Part shown: one piece after another, positions 53,524 to 62,594 of the stretch
Layout: the number at the start of each line of letters is the position of its first letter
Position numbering within the stretch: the stretch's first letter is position 1
Source of the DNA: Zoogloea sp035335645
Lineage (GTDB): Bacteria; Pseudomonadota; Gammaproteobacteria; Burkholderiales; Rhodocyclaceae
NCBI GenBank assembly: GCA_035335645.1
Contig: DAOQMM010000007.1
Coordinates: forward strand, 1-64,000
Reading direction: 5' to 3'
Length of the DNA: 64,000 nucleotides
The notes under the pieces: generated by a model
What the model was told of the DNA's origin: nothing
What the model saw: the letters and a program-made list of their open reading frames with translations, nothing else
The model's database searches: none
Made by a program: the position numbers and the translations under genes

Positions 53524-55590
53524 TCAGGCCAGGCCGCTGGCGGCCAGAGCCATGTCGATGAGCTTGATGCCGACAAAGGGCGCCAGCAGGCCCCCGAGCC
53601 CGTAGATCGTCAGATTGCGGCGCAGCAGCAGCCCCGCGCCCTGGGGCCGGTAGCGCACGCCGCGCAGGGCCAGCGGAATCAGCACGATGATGATCAGCGC
53701 GTTGAAGATCACCGCCGACAGGATGGCCGAAGCCGGGCTGGCGAGGGCCATGACGTCGAGCGCCTCCAGCTGCGGGTAGGTGCTCACGAAGGCCGCCGGC
53801 ACGACGGCGAAGTACTTGGCCACGTCGTTGGCGATGCTGAAGGTGGTCAGCGCGCCGCGGGTCATGAGCATCTGCTTGCCCGTCTCCACCACCTCGATCA
53901 GCTTGGTCGGATTGGAATCCAGGTCCACCATGTTGCCCGCCTCCTTGGCGGCCTGGGTACCCGTGTTCATGGCCACCGCGACATCCGCCTGGGCCAGAGC
54001 CGGCGCATCGTTGGTGCCGTCGCCCGTCATCGCCACCAGGCGCCCTTCCGCCTGATGCTGGCGGATCAGGGCCAGCTTGGCCTCCGGCGTCGCCTCGGCG
54101 AGAAAGTCATCCACCCCGGCCTCCGCCGCGATGGCGGCCGCCGTGAGCCGGTTGTCGCCGGTGATCATCACCGTCTTGATGCCCATCCGCCGCAGTTCGC
54201 CGAAACGCTCGCGGATGCCGCCCTTGACGATGTCCTTGAGCTCCACCACGCCCAGCACGCGGGCATCCTCCGCCACCACCAGCGGCGTGCTGCCGCGCCG
54301 GGCGGTCTCTTCGACGATGGCCGTCACGGACGCCGGAAAGTGGCCGCCGAGTGCCTCCACGTGGCGCCGCAGCGCCTCGCCGGCGCCCTTGCGGATGCGT
54401 GTGCCGCCCAGGTCCACGCCGCTCATGCGGGTCTGGGCGGAGAAATGCACGAACTGCGCCCCCAGGGCCTGCAGGTCATGCTCCCGCAGATTGAAGCGCT
54501 GCTTGGCGAGCACCACGATGCTGCGCCCCTCGGGCGTCTCGTCGGCCAGGGAGGCCAGCTGGGCCGCCCGGGCCAGCGCCTGCTCCGTGACGCCTTCCGC
54601 CGGGATGAACGCCGCCGCCTGACGGTTGCCCAGGGTGATCGTGCCGGTCTTGTCGAGGAGCAGCACGTCCACATCGCCCGCCGCCTCCACCGCCCGGCCG
54701 GAGGTAGCGATCACGTTGGCCTGCATCATGCGGCTCATGCCCGCCACCCCGATGGCCGAGAGCAGCCCGGCGATGGTGGTGGGGATGAGGCACACCAGCA
54801 GCGCCACCAGCACCGTCAGGGTCACGGGGGCGCCGGCGCCCGCCACCTGCACGCTGAACACCGAAAAGGGCAGCAGGGTCACCGTCACCACCAGAAAGAC
54901 CAGGGTCAGGGCCACCAGCAGAATGGTCAGGGCGATCTCGTTGGGGGTCTTCTGGCGCCGGGCGCCTTCCACCATCGCGATCATGCGGTCCACGAAGGTC
55001 TCCCCCGGATTCACCGTCACCCGCAGCACCAGCCAGTCCGACAGCAGGCGCGTGCCCCCCGTCAGCGCCGAGAAATCCCCGCCGGCCTCGCGGATCACCG
55101 GCGCGGACTCCCCGGTGATGGCCGACTCGTCCACCGAGGCGACCCCCTCGATCACCTCCCCATCCGCCGGCACCGTCTCGCCGGCCTCCACCAGACACAC
55201 GTCGCCACGCCGCAGCGCGGTGGCCGACACCTGCTGCCACGGCGCCCCGTAGCGGGGCGCCGTCAGCCGCTTGGCCGGCGTGTCCTGCTTCAGCCCCCGT
55301 AAGGCAGCCGCCTGGGCCTTGCTGCGCCCCTCCGCCAGGGCCTCCGCGAAATTGGCGAAGAGCACCGTGAACCACAGCCACAGGGCCACCGTGAAGATGA
55401 ATCCGGCCGGGGCCTCGCCGTCCCCCGCCAGGGCCTGGATGCCCAGCACCGTGGTCAGCAGGCTGCCGCCATAGACGACGAACATCACCGGATTGCGCCA
55501 CTGCACGGCCGGATTGAGCTTGCGGAAGGCATCCACCAGCGCCGGCCGGAGCAGATCCGGGTCGAACATCGAGAGCGTCTTGCGCGTCAT
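53524..55590 (-). CDS. kdpB: K+-transporting P-type ATPase KdpB
   Basis: 688 residues from the ATG at 55590, with AAAGGAGG upstream. The actuator has 'GEVIEGVASVDESAITGESA' (TGES). The phosphorylated Asp is 313 in 'VLLLDKTGTITLGNRQAAAF'. The nucleotide domain has 'RIRKGAGEALRRHVEALGGH', and the hinge 'MTGDGTNDAPALAQADVAVA'. Seven membrane helices, with 'LIPTTIAGLLSAIGVAG' in helix 4. It hydrolyses ATP to drive K+ uptake through KdpA. Confidence 0.98.
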   Translation of the reverse strand: MTRKTLSMFDPDLLRPALVDAFRKLNPAVQWRNPVMFVVYGGSLLTTVLGIQALAGDGEAPAGFIFTVALWLWFTVLFANFAEALAEGRSKAQAAALRGLKQDTPAKRLTAPRYGAPWQQVSATALRRGDVCLVEAGETVPADGEVIEGVASVDESAITGESAPVIREAGGDFSALTGGTRLLSDWLVLRVTVNPGETFVDRMIAMVEGARRQKTPNEIALTILLVALTLVFLVVTVTLLPFSVFSVQVAGAGAPVTLTVLVALLVCLIPTTIAGLLSAIGVAGMSRMMQANVIATSGRAVEAAGDVDVLLLDKTGTITLGNRQAAAFIPAEGVTEQALARAAQLASLADETPEGRSIVVLAKQRFNLREHDLQALGAQFVHFSAQTRMSGVDLGGTRIRKGAGEALRRHVEALGGHFPASVTAIVEETARRGSTPLVVAEDARVLGVVELKDIVKGGIRERFGELRRMGIKTVMITGDNRLTAAAIAAEAGVDDFLAEATPEAKLALIRQHQAEGRLVAMTGDGTNDAPALAQADVAVAMNTGTQAAKEAGNMVDLDSNPTKLIEVVETGKQMLMTRGALTTFSIANDVAKYFAVVPAAFVSTYPQLEALDVMALASPASAILSAVIFNALIIIVLIPLALRGVRYRPQGAGLLLRRNLTIYGLGGLLAPFVGIKLIDMALAASGLA

Positions 55591-55603
55591 GGTCGGCCTC
55601 CTT

Positions 55604-57394
55604 TCAGTGCGCCGCGTACAGGGCAAGGTGTTCGACGACCGGCCCGAGGGCCAGCGCCGGCACATAGTTGAGGGCCCCGACGAGCACCACCGTACCGATC
55701 AGCAGCACCACGAAGAGCGGCCCATGGGTCGGCATGGTCCCGGCGCCGGGGGCCAGCCGCTTCTTCGCGGCCAGATGCCCCGCCAGGGCCAGCACGGGCA
55801 CGATCACACCGAAACGTCCCAGCCCCATCACCACACCCAGCACGCTGTTGTAGAACGGCGTGTTCGCCGACAGGCCGGCGAAGGCGCTGCCATTGTTGTT
55901 GGCCGCCGAAGTGAAGGCGTACAGGATCTCCGAGAAGCCATGGGCGCCCGGATTGCCCACGCCCGCGCCCCCCGCCGGCACCAGCACCGCCACCGCGGTG
56001 CCGGCGAGCACCAGCACCGGGGTGACGAGGATGGCGATGGACACCATCTTCATGTCGTGCACCTCGATCTTCTTGCCCAGGTACTCGGGTGTGCGCCCGA
56101 TCATCAGGCCGGCGATGAACACCGCCAGCACCGCAAACACCAGCATGCCGTAGAGCCCGCTGCCCACGCCGCCGAACACCACCTCGCCCAGCATCATGTT
56201 CCACAGGGTCACCAGGCCACCCAGCGGCGTGAACGAGTCGTGCATGCCGTTCACCGCGCCGCACGAGGCCAGGGTCGTGATCACCGCGAACAGGGCCGAG
56301 TCGTCGCTGCCGAAGCGCGTCTCCTTGCCCTCCAGGTTGCCCGCCGCGCCCTCGATCCCGAGGGACGCCAGCAGCGGATGACCCTGGGCCTCGGCGTGCG
56401 CGCCGGCCACCGCCATGGCGACGAAGAGCAGGGTCATGGTGGCCAGGATCGCGCGTCCCTGGCGCGCGTCCCCGACCATCCGTCCGAAGCTCACGCACAG
56501 GGCCGCCGGGATCAGGAAGATCAGCAGCATCTCCACGAAATTGCTCAGGGGCGTCGGGTTTTCAAAGGGGTGGGCCGAGTTGGCGTTGTAGTAGCCGCCG
56601 CCGTTGGTCCCCAGCATCTTGATCGCCTCCTGGGACGCCACCGGCCCCAGGGACAGCACCTGGGTCTGCGTCCGGGCCGGCTCCGTGAGGACACGGCCGG
56701 ACGCATCGATCAGGGGCTTGCCCGTCGCATCGAGGCGTGGCGCGTCATAGTGCGTGAGCTCCAGGGTGGTCGCCAGCCGATCGCCGCCCAGGTCCTGGAC
56801 CACGCCCTGCCCCACCAGGAACACCGCCACCACGCCCGACAGGGGAAGCAGCACGTACAACACCATCCGGGTCAGGTCCACCCAGGCATTGCCGACGGTC
56901 GCGGCCGAATGCCGCGCAAAGCCCCGGATCAGGGCCAGCGCCACGGCCATTCCGGTGGCGGCCGACAGAAAGTTCTGCACGCTCAGGCCCAGCATCTGGG
57001 TCAGCGGACTCATCGTCGACTCGCCTGCATACCCCTGCCAGTTGGTATTGGTGGCAAAGCTGATCGCCGTGTTGAAGGCCGAATCCGGACTGACCGCCGC
57101 CAGGCCCTGGGGATTCAGCGGCAGCCCGTCCTGCAGGCGCTGCAGCGCATACACCGCCAGCGCCCCGACCAGGTTGAACGCCAGGATGGCGAGCGCGTAG
57201 GTCCGCCAGCCCATCTCCTGCTCGGCGCGGACGCCGCACAGGCGGTAGATCAGCGCCTCGATCGGGCGCCCCGGACGCAGCGCCCGCCCCCCCTGCCCTT
57301 CCGCCACGGCGGCGATGTAGCGCCCCAGCGGCACGGCCGCGGCCAGGAGCACCAGCAGGTACAGCCCCAGCAGGACCCACGCGTGGCTGCTCAT
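55604..57394 (-). CDS. kdpA: K+-transporting ATPase channel-like subunit KdpA
   Basis: 596 residues with ten membrane helices and four pore loops. 'AISFATNTNWQGYAGESTMS' is the first-loop signature; 'LGTNGGGYYNANSAHPFENP' (TNGGG selectivity filter), 'ASCGAVNGMHDSFTPLGGLV' and 'SAANNNGSAFAGLSANTPFY' are the other filters. It binds and translocates K+. The ATG at 57394 shares ATGA with the kdpF stop and has GGAGGA 7 bases upstream. Confidence 0.98.
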   Translation of the reverse strand: MSSHAWVLLGLYLLVLLAAAVPLGRYIAAVAEGQGGRALRPGRPIEALIYRLCGVRAEQEMGWRTYALAILAFNLVGALAVYALQRLQDGLPLNPQGLAAVSPDSAFNTAISFATNTNWQGYAGESTMSPLTQMLGLSVQNFLSAATGMAVALALIRGFARHSAATVGNAWVDLTRMVLYVLLPLSGVVAVFLVGQGVVQDLGGDRLATTLELTHYDAPRLDATGKPLIDASGRVLTEPARTQTQVLSLGPVASQEAIKMLGTNGGGYYNANSAHPFENPTPLSNFVEMLLIFLIPAALCVSFGRMVGDARQGRAILATMTLLFVAMAVAGAHAEAQGHPLLASLGIEGAAGNLEGKETRFGSDDSALFAVITTLASCGAVNGMHDSFTPLGGLVTLWNMMLGEVVFGGVGSGLYGMLVFAVLAVFIAGLMIGRTPEYLGKKIEVHDMKMVSIAILVTPVLVLAGTAVAVLVPAGGAGVGNPGAHGFSEILYAFTSAANNNGSAFAGLSANTPFYNSVLGVVMGLGRFGVIVPVLALAGHLAAKKRLAPGAGTMPTHGPLFVVLLIGTVVLVGALNYVPALALGPVVEHLALYAAH

Positions 57395-57483
57395 GAGAAA
57401 TCCTCCGGACGCAGCAGGGCCACCACCAGATAGACCAGCAGCCCGGCGGCCAGCACCGCCGACACCGTCAGCATCGCGCTCAT
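57391..57483 (-). CDS. kdpF: KdpF small subunit (30 residues)
   Basis: A one-helix peptide 'MSAMLTVSAVLAAGLLVYLV' continuing with VALLRPEDFS. The length and the ending 'ALLRPEDF' match KdpF, which stabilises the KdpABC complex in the membrane. GGAG lies 8 bases upstream of its ATG. Its stop overlaps the kdpA start (ATGA) and its start overlaps the stop of the tiny frame upstream (ATGA), so three starts are coupled in a row. Confidence 0.88.
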   Translation of the reverse strand: MSAMLTVSAVLAAGLLVYLVVALLRPEDFS

Positions 57484-57572
57484 GACCGCCGCTCCAGGCG
57501 ATCGCAGACCACCACCAGGCCGAACATCAGGGCCCACAGCACCGCGAGCCCACCGCCGTACATGACATCCAT
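57480..57572 (-). CDS. 30-residue membrane peptide upstream of kdpF (probable first kdp gene)
   Basis: The frame reads 'MDVMYGGGLAVLWALMFGLV' and then VVCDRLERRS. A hydrophobic stretch of about 17 residues (about 7-23) is followed by a charged end, as in a single-pass peptide. AGGGAG lies 7 bases before the ATG, a good ribosome-binding site. The stop overlaps the kdpF ATG by ATGA. Codon-position GC content and coupling favour a real gene. It resembles a second KdpF-like peptide; I do not know a named family for it. Confidence 0.6.
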   Translation of the reverse strand: MDVMYGGGLAVLWALMFGLVVVCDRLERRS

Positions 57573-57706
57573 CTCACCGCTCCCTGCCCACTGAACACGC
57601 CCCCATGGTAGGGCGCCGTGTTTCAAGAAGCTGCAAAGATGCGGGGCCGCGGTATCAAGAAATCATCAAGATCGCCCTCCCGGAAGGCTGCGACACGCCC
57701 CCGAAC

Positions 57707-58621
57707 CTATTCCACCACCGCCCCCAGCCGCGCCCAGCGCACCCCCTCCGGCCCGGACGACCACCACACCTGGCGCGCCCGGCCCGCCACGTCGGCCATG
57801 GGCACGGGGCCGAAGCGGCGCGAATCGGTGGTGGCGTCCCGGTTATCACCCAGCACGAAGACCTGCCCCGGCGGCACCGTCAGCACCACATCCGGCGGCG
57901 CCTCCTCCGGGGCGCGGGTGGAGCCGGTCCCTCCGCGCAGCACCTGCCAGCGGCGCCCGTCGAGGGTCTCCGTCACCGCACCGGACATCACCGGGTCGGT
58001 GCTCAGGGCCACGCCATTCACCCACACCGCCGCGCCCCGCGTCTCCACCCGATCGCCCGGCAGGCCGACGATGCGCTTGATGTACAGCCTGGTGCGGTCA
58101 TTGGGGTAGGTGAACACGGCCACGTCGCCGCGGCGGATCTGCTGCTTGCAGCCGGGGCAGTTGTAGCGCTTGTCGGCGAACAGGATGTCGCCCCGCAGCA
58201 CGCTGGGCTCCATGCTCGCGGAGGGGATCGAGAAGGATTCCATCTGGCGGCTGCGCACCGTGTCCACCAGCAGGGGCAGGGCCAGACCGTTGCACACCAG
58301 GAAGGCCACCGCGTAGGCCGCGCCGGTCTGCCAGGGGCGCGGCAGGTAGTCCGGCCGCGCCCGCGCGCCGCGCCAGGCATCCACCACGGCGTAGCCCCAG
58401 GTGCCCAGCGCCGCGACCACGCTCACCCCCAGGGCCGGCATCGTCCAGGCCGGCGGCAGGTAGAGCCCCACCAGGGCCATGCCCGGCACGCAGAGAAAGG
58501 CAAACGCGAGAAAAAGCCACACGGCCTTGTCCAGCTCGCCGTTGTAGAACTGCCCGTAGCCCGGCAGGACCAGGGACATCAGCGCGGCGCGCAGGGGCTG
58601 ACGGGGCGACACATCGAACAT
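57707..58621 (-). CDS. lepB: Type I signal peptidase (LepB-like) with N-terminal membrane extension
   Basis: 304 residues. Several helices occupy residues 10-135 ('LPGYGQFYNGELDKAVWLFL', a TM2-like small domain). The catalytic domain has 'SFSIPSASMEPSVLRGDILF' (the nucleophile Ser of the SxMEP motif), 'RLYIKRIVGLPGDRVE' (general base Lys) and 'GQVFVLGDNRDATTDSRRFG' (box E). A CPGC motif ('YNCPGCKQQIRRGD') between them is extra, suggesting a zinc knuckle. It removes signal peptides at the inner membrane. It lies in an operon with an ECF sigma factor and its small partner, so it may be stress-induced and not the housekeeping enzyme. Confidence 0.9.
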   Translation of the reverse strand: MFDVSPRQPLRAALMSLVLPGYGQFYNGELDKAVWLFLAFAFLCVPGMALVGLYLPPAWTMPALGVSVVAALGTWGYAVVDAWRGARARPDYLPRPWQTGAAYAVAFLVCNGLALPLLVDTVRSRQMESFSIPSASMEPSVLRGDILFADKRYNCPGCKQQIRRGDVAVFTYPNDRTRLYIKRIVGLPGDRVETRGAAVWVNGVALSTDPVMSGAVTETLDGRRWQVLRGGTGSTRAPEEAPPDVVLTVPPGQVFVLGDNRDATTDSRRFGPVPMADVAGRARQVWWSSGPEGVRWARLGAVVE

Positions 58622-58640
58622 GATCGGTTCTCCTGATGAT

Positions 58641-58940
58641 TCAGCCGGCAGTCGTCACCGACCACACGGCAAAGGCGAGACTCAACAGCTGGGCGACGCC
58701 GAACAGCCCGGCGCCCACGGCCGTCAGCCAGGCCGCCGCCCGCGCAAACGGCCGCCCACGGCCAGCCGGCGCACCCGTCGGTGCGCGGGACGGCGGGATC
58801 GGCTGCGGGACGGCCGGCAGCGCCGCCATCACCCGCGCCGCAAAATCCGCGGGCGGCGCCGGGAAGTCCTCCCGCAGCAGCGCCTCCACGGCGGGATCGA
58901 GCACGGCATCGGCCGGCCGGTCGAAGGGATCAGTACGCAT
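58641..58940 (-). CDS. Small single-helix membrane protein, probable anti-sigma factor
   Basis: 99 residues. A cytosolic N-terminal part of about 65 residues ('VEALLREDFPAPPADFAARV', Pro/Ala-rich) is followed by one or two hydrophobic segments ('AAAWLTAVGAGLFGVAQLLS'). Its start overlaps the ECF sigma gene's end by 11 bases. This position and topology are typical of anti-sigma factors, although no zinc HxxxCxxC motif is present. It probably holds the sigma factor inactive at the membrane (inference). Confidence 0.6.
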   Translation of the reverse strand: MRTDPFDRPADAVLDPAVEALLREDFPAPPADFAARVMAALPAVPQPIPPSRAPTGAPAGRGRPFARAAAWLTAVGAGLFGVAQLLSLAFAVWSVTTAG

Positions 58941-59478
58941 CGGAAGGCTCCAGCAAACGGCCCAGACGCTGGCGCGCCCGGGTCAGACGGGTCTTGGCGG
59001 CAGCGACGGAACAGCCCTCGATGCGCGCGATGTCGGCCATGGCCAGCTCCTCCACATAGGCCAGGGCGAGGAGGCTGCGGTCCGCCAGGGAGAGTTGCCG
59101 CAGGGCGGCGTGCAGACGCTGGCGCTGCTGCGCCAGTGCCAGCACCTCGGGCGGCTGGGGGCGCGGACAGGCGGGCTCCGGCGCATCCTCCGCCGCGGGG
59201 CGCTCGCGGACATGGTGACTGCGCCCCAGTTCGTTGATCGCCAGGTGGCGGGCAATCGTGAACAGCCAGGTGGACAAGGCCCCCATCTCCGGCCGGTAAC
59301 GGTCCAGCTGCTGCCAGGCGCGCACGAAGGCGTCCTGGGCCAGATCCTCGGCGAGGGCCGGCGCGCACCCCATGCGGCCGAGAAAGCCGAAGAGGGGCCG
59401 CTGGTAGCGCACCACCAGCGCGGCAAAGGCCTGGCGGTCGCCGGAACGGAGGCGGGCAAGCAGATCAGGCGTGTCCAT
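58930..59478 (-). CDS. ECF-subfamily RNA polymerase sigma factor
   Basis: 182 residues. Region 2: 'DRQAFAALVVRYQRPLFGFL', 'DLAQDAFVRAWQQLDRYRPE' and 'MGALSTWLFTIARHLAINEL'. Region 4: 'LHAALRQLSLADRSLLALAY', then 'DIARIEGCSVAAAKTRLTRA'. The short linker is enriched in Pro and Glu. It directs RNA polymerase to its own regulon, which probably includes the adjacent signal peptidase. TATAAG at 59507-59502 on the minus strand is a possible -10 about 24 bases upstream. Confidence 0.92.
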   Translation of the reverse strand: MDTPDLLARLRSGDRQAFAALVVRYQRPLFGFLGRMGCAPALAEDLAQDAFVRAWQQLDRYRPEMGALSTWLFTIARHLAINELGRSHHVRERPAAEDAPEPACPRPQPPEVLALAQQRQRLHAALRQLSLADRSLLALAYVEELAMADIARIEGCSVAAAKTRLTRARQRLGRLLEPSDAY

Positions 59479-59838
59479 GGGTGAGTCCGGGGTGCATGCC
59501 GCTTATACCGGACCCACGGAAAAAGGTGACAGGCCGAATGTGCGGCCGGCACGCCGATACACCCCGGCCCCCCGGGGCGCCTGTCCGTCTCCGGACGATC
59601 CGCGCACGCATTCCGGCGCAGGCATCCGCGCCCGGCGGAATTGCGTAAACCCGATGAAGGCCCCCGCCGGCCCGGACCTTCGGCCGACGCGGGCGCGCCG
59701 TCCCCCGCCCGCCGACCGTGAATATGTCACACCGTGTGTCGTAAACCGCGCCGGAGGCCGATGCGCAACGCCCACGGGACAGCATCCTGCAAGGCTGGCC
59801 TGCTAACGTATATAAAAAGTTATAGAGGTTCCTGCAAC
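59479..59838. other. Divergent region between the sigma factor and the small membrane protein
   Basis: 360 bases. On the minus strand TATAAG (forward CTTATA at 59502-59507) is a likely -10 of the sigma factor operon. At the other end an AT-rich run at 59807-59825 (TATATAAAAAG) probably holds the promoter of the small gene. A CACAC-C-GTGTG palindrome lies near 59731-59741. The rest is GC-rich with no protein-like frame. Confidence 0.45.
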
Positions 59839-60027
59839 ATGCTCACTCAACCGATCCGCTCCAAGCAGGCCGTGGCCGCCGAGCGCGAATGGGCCGGCCA
59901 GGCGCGGCGGTCCTCCACGCCCGACCAGCACGCCGCCCCGCCGACGCCCAGCGCCGGCCGGGGAAAGCTGTGGCTCCTGCTCCTCGCCGTCGCCCTTATC
60001 GCGCCCAAGCTCCTGCACTACTTCTAA
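59839..60027 (+). CDS. Small tail-anchored membrane protein (62 residues)
   Basis: The ATG at 59839 has GAGG 10 bases upstream and an AT-rich promoter-like run just before that. Residues 1-43 are hydrophilic and disordered-looking ('RSKQAVAAEREWAGQARRSS'); residues 44-58 are one helix ('LWLLLLAVALIAPKLLHYF' at the very end). No family is recognised. It is followed by a hairpin (60038) and converges with katG. Confidence 0.6.
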   Translation: MLTQPIRSKQAVAAEREWAGQARRSSTPDQHAAPPTPSAGRGKLWLLLLAVALIAPKLLHYF

Positions 60028-60037
60028 GCGCGGCAAC

Positions 60038-60060
60038 GGCCGCCCGTCCGCCGGGCGGCC
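60038..60060. terminator. Hairpin between the small membrane protein and katG
   Basis: GGCCGCCCG, loop TCCGC, CGGGCGGCC: a perfect 9-bp stem between convergent genes, probably ending transcripts from both sides. There is no T-tract. Confidence 0.55.
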
Positions 60061-60082
60061 AGACGCGGCCGCGGAACGACAC

Positions 60083-62293
60083 CTATTTCAGATCGAAGCG
60101 GTCCAGGTCCATCACCTTGCCCCAGGCCGCCGCAAAGTCGCCCGCAAACCTCGCGGCCGCATCGGCCTGGGCGTACACCTCGGCAATCGCCCGCAGCTGT
60201 GAATTGGAGCCGAAGACCAGATCCACCCGCGTCGCCGTCCAGCGGAGCGCGCCGCTGTGGCGGTCGCGGCCGGTAAAAGTCTCCCCCGTCTCCGCGGTGG
60301 GTGCCCAGACGGTGCCCATGTCCAGCAGATTCACAAAGAAGTCGTTGCTGAGCACCCCCGGCCGCGACGTGAACACCCCATGGGGTGCGCCCCCCACGTT
60401 GGCCCCCAGCACCCGCAGACCGCCCACCAGCACCGTCATCTCCGGCGCACTGAGGGTCAGCAGCTGGGCCTTGTCCACCAGCAGGGCCTCGGCCGGCACG
60501 CGGAAGCTCTGCGCGAGGTAATTGCGGAAGCCGTCCGCCTGGGGCTCCAGCACGGCAAAGGACTCCACGTCGGTCTGATCCGCGCGCGCATCCACGCGCC
60601 CCGGCGCGAAGGGCACGCTCACCGTGACGCCGCCGGCCTGCGCCGCCGCTTCCACCGCTGCATTGCCCGCCAGCACGATCAGATCCGCCAGGGACACCTG
60701 GCGCCCGTCGGTCTGCGCGGCGTTGAAGTCCCGCTGGATGCCTTCCAGCGTCGCCAGCACGCGGGCGAGCTGCGGGGGCTGATTGACCGCCCAGTCCTTC
60801 TGGGGCGCCAGGCGGATACGCGCGCCGTTGGCCCCGCCGCGCAGGTCCGAACCGCGGAAGGTGCTGGCCGATGCCCACGCGGTGCTCACCAGCTCGGCGA
60901 CGCCCAGCCCGGCCTGCAGCACCCGCGCCTTCAGACCGGCGATGTCGGCCGCGTCGATCAGCGGGTGGTCCCGCGCCGGCAGCGGGTCCTGCCAGATCAG
61001 GTCCTCCGCCGGCACCTCCGGGCCCAGGTAACGGGCCCTGGGCCCCATGTCCCGGTGGGTCAGCTTGAACCAGGCCCGCGCAAAGGCGTCGGCAAAGGCC
61101 GCCGGATCCTGCTGGAAGCGCCGCGCAATGGGCGCGTAGATCGGGTCGAAGCGCAGGGACAGGTCCGCCGTGGTCATCATCGGCGGATGCTTCTTCGCCG
61201 GATCGTGGGCGTCCGGGATCAGGTGCTCCGGCTTCACGTCCTGCGCCACCCACTGCTGCGCGCCGGCCGGGCTCCGGGTCAGCGCCCACTCGTAGCCGAA
61301 GAGCATGTCGAAGTAGCCGCCGTCCCAGGTGGTCGGGTTCGGCTTCCAGGCCCCCTCAATGCCGCTGGTGGTGGTGTCGCCGCCCGTGCCGCGGCCGAAG
61401 GCATTGATCCAGCCCAGGCCCTGGGCTTCCAGGGGCGCGCCTTCCGGTTCCGGCCCCACCCATTTCGGATCACCGGCCCCGTGGGCCTTGCCGAAGGTGT
61501 GACCGCCCGCCACCAGGGCCACGGTCTCCTCGTCATTCATGGCCATGCGCGCAAAGGTCTCACGCACATCGCGGCCCGAGGCCACCGGGTCCGGCTGGCC
61601 GTCCGGGCCTTCCGGGTTCACGTAGATCAGGCCCATCTGCACCGCCGCCAGCGGGTTTTCCAGATCGCGGGGGCCGCTGTAGCGGCTCTCCGGCTGGTCG
61701 CTGGTGGCCAGCCAGGTCTTCTCGGCGCCCCAGTAGATGTCCTCCTCCGGCGCCCAGATGTCGGCCCGCCCGCCGCCGAAGCCGAAGGTCTTGAAGCCCA
61801 TGGACTCCAGCGCCACGTTGCCGGCCAGGATCATCAGGTCTGCCCAGGAGATGCGGTTGCCGTACTTCTGCTTGATCGGCCACAGCAGACGCCGCGCCTT
61901 GTCCAGGTTGCCGTTGTCCGGCCAGCTGTTGAGGGGCGCGAAGCGCTGGTTGCCGCTGCCCGCGCCGCCGCGGCCGTCCGCCGTGCGATAGGTGCCGGCG
62001 CTGTGCCAGGCCATGCGGATGAAGAGCCCGCCGTAGTGGCCCCAGTCCGCCGGCCACCAGTCCTGGGAATCCGTCATCAGGGCGTGCAGGTCGGCCTTCA
62101 GGGCCGCATAGTCCAGTTGCCGGAAGGCCGCGGCGTAATCGAAGTCCGCCCCCAGGGGATTCGACGCCGGCCCGTGCTGGTGCAGGATCGACAGGTTCAA
62201 CTGGTTCGGCCACCAGTCCCGGTTGCTGCGCGCGCCGGTGGTGGCGCGGGTGCCGTGGGCGGCATGGAAGGGGCATTGGGATGCGGTGCTCAT
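60083..62293 (-). CDS. katG: Catalase-peroxidase
   Basis: 736 residues from the ATG at 62293, with GAGGAG upstream. The N-terminal domain is catalytic: 'LFIRMAWHSAGTYRTADGRG' (distal Trp, His, Arg), 'AVQMGLIYVNPEGPDGQPDP' (cross-linked Tyr) and 'FARMAMNDEETVALVAGGHT' (cross-link Met and proximal His), giving the Met-Tyr-Trp adduct. The C-terminal domain ('FRGSDLRGGANGARIRLAPQ') is the inactive duplicate. It decomposes hydrogen peroxide. It is a single gene. Confidence 0.97.
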   Translation of the reverse strand: MSTASQCPFHAAHGTRATTGARSNRDWWPNQLNLSILHQHGPASNPLGADFDYAAAFRQLDYAALKADLHALMTDSQDWWPADWGHYGGLFIRMAWHSAGTYRTADGRGGAGSGNQRFAPLNSWPDNGNLDKARRLLWPIKQKYGNRISWADLMILAGNVALESMGFKTFGFGGGRADIWAPEEDIYWGAEKTWLATSDQPESRYSGPRDLENPLAAVQMGLIYVNPEGPDGQPDPVASGRDVRETFARMAMNDEETVALVAGGHTFGKAHGAGDPKWVGPEPEGAPLEAQGLGWINAFGRGTGGDTTTSGIEGAWKPNPTTWDGGYFDMLFGYEWALTRSPAGAQQWVAQDVKPEHLIPDAHDPAKKHPPMMTTADLSLRFDPIYAPIARRFQQDPAAFADAFARAWFKLTHRDMGPRARYLGPEVPAEDLIWQDPLPARDHPLIDAADIAGLKARVLQAGLGVAELVSTAWASASTFRGSDLRGGANGARIRLAPQKDWAVNQPPQLARVLATLEGIQRDFNAAQTDGRQVSLADLIVLAGNAAVEAAAQAGGVTVSVPFAPGRVDARADQTDVESFAVLEPQADGFRNYLAQSFRVPAEALLVDKAQLLTLSAPEMTVLVGGLRVLGANVGGAPHGVFTSRPGVLSNDFFVNLLDMGTVWAPTAETGETFTGRDRHSGALRWTATRVDLVFGSNSQLRAIAEVYAQADAAARFAGDFAAAWGKVMDLDRFDLK

Positions 62294-62594
62294 GGGGGTC
62301 TCCTCGTGTGGTCTCACGCCTGATGCGGCTGCCTTGAGGCTAGTCAGCCGGCGCCGCCGAATCCACACAAACCTTCCAATCGTCCGCATCGCCCCAGGCT
62401 ATCGGCCCGCAGCATCCCGACCAGACGTGTGGAAAGCCCGCTTCCGCGGCGGAAAGCCGCCTGCCATCCCGCGCCGCCGCTCATCCTTGCGCGGGCCCGC
62501 AAGTCCTTGAGCAACCGCGCCCGCCAGGCCTGCTGCCCATGGCACGGAAGTTGTATGAACAATCTACGGTTCTGCTTACACTGCCCTGGTCCCG
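62294..62594. other. Divergent gap between katG and the TonB-dependent receptor
   Basis: 301 bases. The AT-richest stretch is 62548-62580, where TTGT-ATGA-ACAA (62550-62561) forms a short inverted repeat just upstream of the receptor and could be an operator. No confident -35/-10 pair. The katG side has no clear OxyR site. Confidence 0.4.

Noticed and set aside
60257..62323. Long plus-strand frame opposite katG
   Set aside because: Shadow of a clear KatG on the minus strand.
62294..62480. Possible OxyR site upstream of katG
   Set aside because: GATAG-like pieces are present but not at the regular spacing OxyR needs.
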